Positions 60,687 through 64,000 of a stretch of DNA of 64,000 bases are shown here, piece after piece (position 1 is the first letter of the stretch; each line of letters opens with the position of its first letter). Below the pieces are notes generated by a model. That model worked only from the letters and a program-made list of their open reading frames with translations, did not search any database and was not told where the DNA came from. Origin of the DNA: Leisingera sp. ANG-M7 (lineage in GTDB: Bacteria > Pseudomonadota > Alphaproteobacteria > Rhodobacterales > Rhodobacteraceae). The stretch is from assembly GCF_000813965.1 (NCBI RefSeq), contig NZ_JWLI01000004.1, forward strand, positions 124,001 to 188,000. Reading direction: 5' to 3'. The translations under genes were made by a program, and so were the position numbers.

Positions 60687-61888
60687 TGACTTGCCTCCAC
60701 CGTCCGTAATGTCCGAGCACCAGCGATGAAATCAGGATCGTCGTGCGGCGCTTCCAGCCCGGGGATCACGGCACGCACCACGGACACTCCCAATCCGGGA
60801 CGTGACAGGTCTACAGTCAGCACCTGCCTCATTCCGGCTGCTTCCAGCCTGTTCAGCAGCCAGCATTGATCCTCGTCGAAAGAAGGGGAGGAAAAAGCCG
60901 GGCAATCCTGAAACCTGGCCGCGGCCTCGCATTGTAAAAGCAGACGGCGAACGTACTGAGCGCGTTCAACGGCCGCCGCAGACGTGAATTCCTCCGGATC
61001 CAGATCGTCGCGCGCTCCGGAAATATAGGTCAGGCGGGTCTGTGTTGCCTCCGTAAGCGCTCTCAGCAAGGCAATGGCCCGGTCCGGATGACAGCCGCTG
61101 CCAATGCCGATATGGCCGGCCCGGCTGCCTGCTTCGCAAATCATACAAAGAAACGCCGGAACCCCAATGTCAGAAGTGATGTTCCATATACCTGCGTCCA
61201 GCCCCGCCGCAGCAAAGCGGTCCAGCGCGTCTTGGCAGCGCGCGTCATCCATCGTGGCCGGATCAATACGCGGTCCCGGCGCCGCATGGTGCCACAGGGT
61301 GATCGCATCGCGTTCAATCAGCTCGCAGATCGCATGGCAGGAAGCTTCTGCAAGGCTGTTGCCCGACGCCAGCCCGTTAGTGGTGCGCGGGAACGCCCCC
61401 TGCCCGCCGCTGGGAGGACCAGTATAGTCAGTATCCACCATTTCATAGGGCAGCCAATACCGGTTGCCAGTTGCCAGATCGGTGCCTTCAATCCACAGCA
61501 TCCGCTTTTTCGGGTCAAAGTCCGCACCGGTCACCCGGGGCAGCCGTGCCACATCCGCAACCAGTGCCTCCTTCTGCAAGTCCAGAAAGCTGACGGATCG
61601 CAGCGGCAGGGTAATCCGCTCTGCATGCCAGGCCTCAATAGACTCCATCACGCCGGAGGCCTGCGCGGCCTCCAGTGTCAGCCCCTTGCCCAGCGACACT
61701 GCAACCGACCGGGAGTTTGGCCGCGTGACCATAACGGTTGGCAGGCCTACCCTGTCCAGCCCCGTCAAATTAGCAATCCGGGTAATCCCCATATCCGTCA
61801 GATGCGGGCGCACCCTTGCCAGCGTCTGCGCTGGATCACACAGCCGGTGGGTGTCGTGCAGATAGCCCTTTTTTTGAGCCTCAGGCAT
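60683..61888 (-). CDS. YcaO-domain ATP-dependent peptide backbone modifying enzyme
   Basis: A 401-residue YcaO protein. The ATP-binding elements are in order: GKGLTLEAAQASGVMESIEA (about 68-87), SLAEASCHAICELIERDAIT (about 178-197) and ALTEATQTRLTYISGARDD. YcaO enzymes phosphorylate backbone amides to make azolines, amidines or, with TfuA, thioamides. The C-terminus is not proline-rich. The ATG at 61888 has GAGG upstream. The frame continues in-frame to 61963, which would add a 25-residue N-terminus with three cysteines but lacks a ribosome site. First gene of ycaO-tfuA-peptidase; no precursor peptide gene was found nearby. Confidence 0.9.
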   Translation of the reverse strand: MPEAQKKGYLHDTHRLCDPAQTLARVRPHLTDMGITRIANLTGLDRVGLPTVMVTRPNSRSVAVSLGKGLTLEAAQASGVMESIEAWHAERITLPLRSVSFLDLQKEALVADVARLPRVTGADFDPKKRMLWIEGTDLATGNRYWLPYEMVDTDYTGPPSGGQGAFPRTTNGLASGNSLAEASCHAICELIERDAITLWHHAAPGPRIDPATMDDARCQDALDRFAAAGLDAGIWNITSDIGVPAFLCMICEAGSRAGHIGIGSGCHPDRAIALLRALTEATQTRLTYISGARDDLDPEEFTSAAAVERAQYVRRLLLQCEAAARFQDCPAFSSPSFDEDQCWLLNRLEAAGMRQVLTVDLSRPGLGVSVVRAVIPGLEAPHDDPDFIAGARTLRTVEASQ

Positions 61889-62037
61889 CTGGCAGGCCTC
61901 ACTGTCATGACAGCCGCGGAAAGTTTGACGCTGTCCAAAACAGCGGCTGGCAGCCATAGCCAAAGGATGGCCGACCGCAGGCTAGCGGTCAACAACAGGG
62001 CAGTCAGTTGGCGATAGCCATGACACCCTTGCCCCTA

Positions 62038-63087
62038 CTAATGCGGCTGAAAATCGAAAACAGGCACAAAACTTGCGGGTGCCAGGGTCTGGTCCAGCAG
62101 GTCCTCTGACACTGTGCTTCGGTCGAAAATCCTGATGACAGGCCCGGCGTGTTTGAAACGCAAACTGCCTTCAATTGCACGCACTGCCATTTCGACCGCA
62201 AGCCGTCCTTGAAGCACAGGAAAATCTGTTGGTGCAGCAATGATGCGATCGCGAAGAACCCCGCGGTAGACCGCATGGGTCATGTAGTCTGACACAACTT
62301 GAACCTGTCCCTGCATGCCGCGGGCGCGCAGCACCGACACGGCGGCTTCTGCAGCAGGCGCGGAACCGGCTATGTAGTCCAGATCCGGAACCGCATCCAG
62401 CGCCTCCTCGACCAGCCGCACCTGGATTTCACGCCCGGTATCGCCATATTTCGTAACCGCGATCCTGGCTGAACTGTCAGCTAGCGCGGCGCGGAACCCC
62501 TCCTCGACAAAAGCCACCCAGCCCGCCTTCGCCGGCCCTGGAAACCAGGCGACCTTGACTTCAGGTGCCCCCTTCGGATGGCGCGCAGCGATGAGTCTGC
62601 CTGCCTCGGCCCCCATCTCCGTCCAGGACACCCCTACCTTGGCCGTAATCCCGGCATCGGCAATGTCATTCACAGCAGCAATCACCGGAACAGAAGCCGA
62701 AATCCGCTCCACCGTGCTGGTAAGGCCGGCGAAAGATACAGTTCCAAGGATCAGCGCATCGGCACCGTCGGCGACACAACCCTCTACCTGTTGTACTTGC
62801 CGCCTGAGGTTGGGATAACCACCTGCTTCGACCAGATTGAAAGAAACCCCCAGCCGAGCGGCTTCCGCCACCATCCCGTAATTAACGCTGAGCCAATAGG
62901 CATCTTTCAAGTGCGGGTAGGCGATGCATAGGCGCCATTCCTGCGCCGCCCGTTCAAGAGGTGCATACTCCACGTCCTCCAGCCCGCTGCCGTAGTCGAA
63001 AGCGGTCCGTGGCACCTGCAGCCGCCAGCTATCCGCAGCCGCCATTGTGCTGAAACACATAAAAAGCAGTAGCCACAATGCGCGCAT
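62038..63087 (-). CDS. torT: TMAO sensor-associated periplasmic protein TorT
   Basis: A 349-residue periplasmic binding-protein-like protein with a signal peptide ending near STMAAA. The segment EWRLCIAYPHLKDAYWLSVN, followed by GMVAEAARLGV and VEGCVADGADALILGTVS, is typical of TorT, which binds trimethylamine N-oxide and presents it to the sensor kinase TorS. GGAGAAGGGG precedes the ATG at 63087. It is divergent from torS, and downstream of it lies the ycaO operon on the same strand after about 150 bases. Confidence 0.9.
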   Translation of the reverse strand: MRALWLLLFMCFSTMAAADSWRLQVPRTAFDYGSGLEDVEYAPLERAAQEWRLCIAYPHLKDAYWLSVNYGMVAEAARLGVSFNLVEAGGYPNLRRQVQQVEGCVADGADALILGTVSFAGLTSTVERISASVPVIAAVNDIADAGITAKVGVSWTEMGAEAGRLIAARHPKGAPEVKVAWFPGPAKAGWVAFVEEGFRAALADSSARIAVTKYGDTGREIQVRLVEEALDAVPDLDYIAGSAPAAEAAVSVLRARGMQGQVQVVSDYMTHAVYRGVLRDRIIAAPTDFPVLQGRLAVEMAVRAIEGSLRFKHAGPVIRIFDRSTVSEDLLDQTLAPASFVPVFDFQPH

Positions 63088-63181
63088 GAAGACCCCTTCT
63101 CCGGGAGTGGAGGATAGGCAGCGGGACGGAAAAGGGAAATTCAAATTTGCGAAATCCGCAAATGCAGGCGAAAGTTCCTGA

Positions 63182-64000
63182 ATGTTAGGAAAGCTCGGCC
63201 TTGGCGGAAAACTGAGTCTCGCGTTCATTGTCATTGCGGGGTTGCCGACCCTTGCCGGCATTCTGGGGCTGGTCGAATTACGTGTGCTTGCACGCCGCCA
63301 GGCAGAAGTGATCAGCCAGACCATTCCCGCCATCGCCGAAGTGCGCGGCATGGCAGAGGAAAGCACGCGGATCATAGCCATTGCCCCGGAACTGGCCGGT
63401 GTCGCTACCCAAGCGGAACGGGCAAACCGGGCGCAGTTTCTGTCCGCTCAGATTGAGGCGCTCACCCGGCGGCTGGACGCGCTGGAGCGTGGCGGCGTAG
63501 CCGGGTCCAGCCGCCTGCGGGAAACTGTTACGGATGCTGCAAGTGTGCTTTCGTTGCTTGATGAACTGGTTGAAACCCGCATCGCGCTGCACAGCGGACT
63601 CAAACAGTTGACCACCCGCAACTTGACTGCCGCAAACAACCTGCTGAGCATGGCCGACACGCTGGTTGCCAATGCCGAGATGGGAACAACAGCCGTCATT
63701 TCGAGCCTGTACGGACCCGGAACGTCTCCTGTGGAAGAGCAGGCCCGCACCGATATGCTGGACAAGCTGATCGAGGTGGACCTGTTCCAGCTTGGCCTGA
63801 TGTTCGAACTGAGATCGCAAACTGCTGAGATCGGACTGCTGATCAACCGGATCGAAGAGGCAGGCAACGAGGCCGAACTGCAGGAGATCGAGAGCGCACT
63901 GACCAGCCGCCTGGACATCGTTTCCCGCCGGATCAAGGCAATTCGCGATCCCGGCCGCCGCCAGCAGGCTGAGGGCTATGCCGCCCAGCTGCAAACCGTG
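63182..64000 (+). CDS. torS: TorS-like hybrid sensor kinase, N-terminal part
   Basis: Starts at ATG 63182 and runs off the window after 273 codons. A membrane segment (SLAFIVIAGLPTLAGILGLV) is followed by a long helical periplasmic sensor region (VISQTIPAIAEVRGMAEEST, then many Leu-rich heptads), matching TorS, whose four-helix sensor domain binds TorT. The HAMP, kinase and receiver domains would follow beyond the edge. Divergent from torT with 94 bases between, where the shared promoter must lie. Confidence 0.82.
   Translation, partial: MLGKLGLGGKLSLAFIVIAGLPTLAGILGLVELRVLARRQAEVISQTIPAIAEVRGMAEESTRIIAIAPELAGVATQAERANRAQFLSAQIEALTRRLDALERGGVAGSSRLRETVTDAASVLSLLDELVETRIALHSGLKQLTTRNLTAANNLLSMADTLVANAEMGTTAVISSLYGPGTSPVEEQARTDMLDKLIEVDLFQLGLMFELRSQTAEIGLLINRIEEAGNEAELQEIESALTSRLDIVSRRIKAIRDPGRRQQAEGYAAQLQTV

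Noticed and set aside
61907-62017. 36-codon plus-strand frame upstream of ycaO, considered as a precursor peptide
   Set aside because: Opposite strand to the operon, no ribosome site, no Cys/Ser/Thr/Gly-rich core, and basic throughout.
1-64000. CRISPR arrays, complete insertion sequences, prophage or integrase genes
   Set aside because: No regularly spaced repeats, transposase of full length, or phage genes were seen on reading both strands.

Overview
The window looks like one chromosomal segment of a marine Roseobacter-group alphaproteobacterium (Rhodobacteraceae, of the Leisingera/Phaeobacter/Ruegeria kind). The case rests on high GC with strong GC3, the gene order phoH-ybeY-corC-lnt next to metK-trmB, a SAM/SAH riboswitch in front of metK (a class known mainly from Rhodobacterales), Mur-type boxes in front of sitABCD, and a gene content aimed at marine osmolytes and organosulfonates. 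No complete mobile element, phage, CRISPR array or rRNA was seen. The only trace of a transposon is a small decayed IS5-family fragment near 57.8 kb.

Layout. 0-4 kb: 5' end of a rhomboid protease gene, trpS, a large OmpA-family protein with a long Ala/Glu/Gln-rich region, and a small conserved-looking hypothetical gene. 4-10.3 kb: phenylacetate genes. paaG-paaI-paaK-tetR run leftward and paaZ-paaX rightward from a shared promoter region with a TetR-type palindrome. 10.3-16.7 kb: tRNA-Met(CAT), a GbdR-like AraC regulator, a dimethylglycine dehydrogenase-type flavoprotein, an MttB-family methyltransferase and a LysR regulator. 16.7-20.4 kb: sitABCD manganese uptake with two Mur boxes. 20.4-26.4 kb: a formylglycine-type hydrolase of the phosphonate monoester hydrolase kind, then a four-gene catabolic operon (EutA-like isomerase, M24 hydrolase, diaminopropionate ammonia-lyase, M20 amidohydrolase). 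26.5-39.2 kb: housekeeping genes cmk, aroA, trmB, metK, lnt, corC, ybeY, phoH and miaB, with several small secreted proteins between them.

39.2-48.7 kb: a protein of unknown function, then an operon of a DUF1989-GcvT fusion plus a glycine betaine-type ABC transporter, controlled by a LacI regulator. A second, related LacI regulator lies tail-to-tail with the first and faces the next operon. 48.7-57.7 kb: that operon encodes a TRAP transporter, HpsN, two further dehydrogenases, a UspA protein, sulfopyruvate decarboxylase ComDE and an SlcD-like dehydrogenase. Together these would take up dihydroxypropanesulfonate (DHPS), oxidise it to sulfolactate and sulfopyruvate, and decarboxylate it to sulfoacetaldehyde. 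The enzyme that releases sulfite (Xsc) is not in the window. 57.7-62.0 kb: past a recombination-looking junction and the IS fragment comes a compact ycaO-tfuA-metallopeptidase operon with no obvious precursor peptide. It is the best candidate here for an undescribed peptide- or protein-modifying system. 62.0-64 kb: torT and the start of torS, for trimethylamine N-oxide sensing.

Taken together, much of the segment is about acquiring and breaking down methylated amines, sulfonates and aromatic acids, each module with its own regulator. Starts were moved inward from the longest reading frame wherever a ribosome binding site, signal peptide or overlap with the upstream gene pointed to it. Family assignments come from recognising motifs by eye, and no database search was run.
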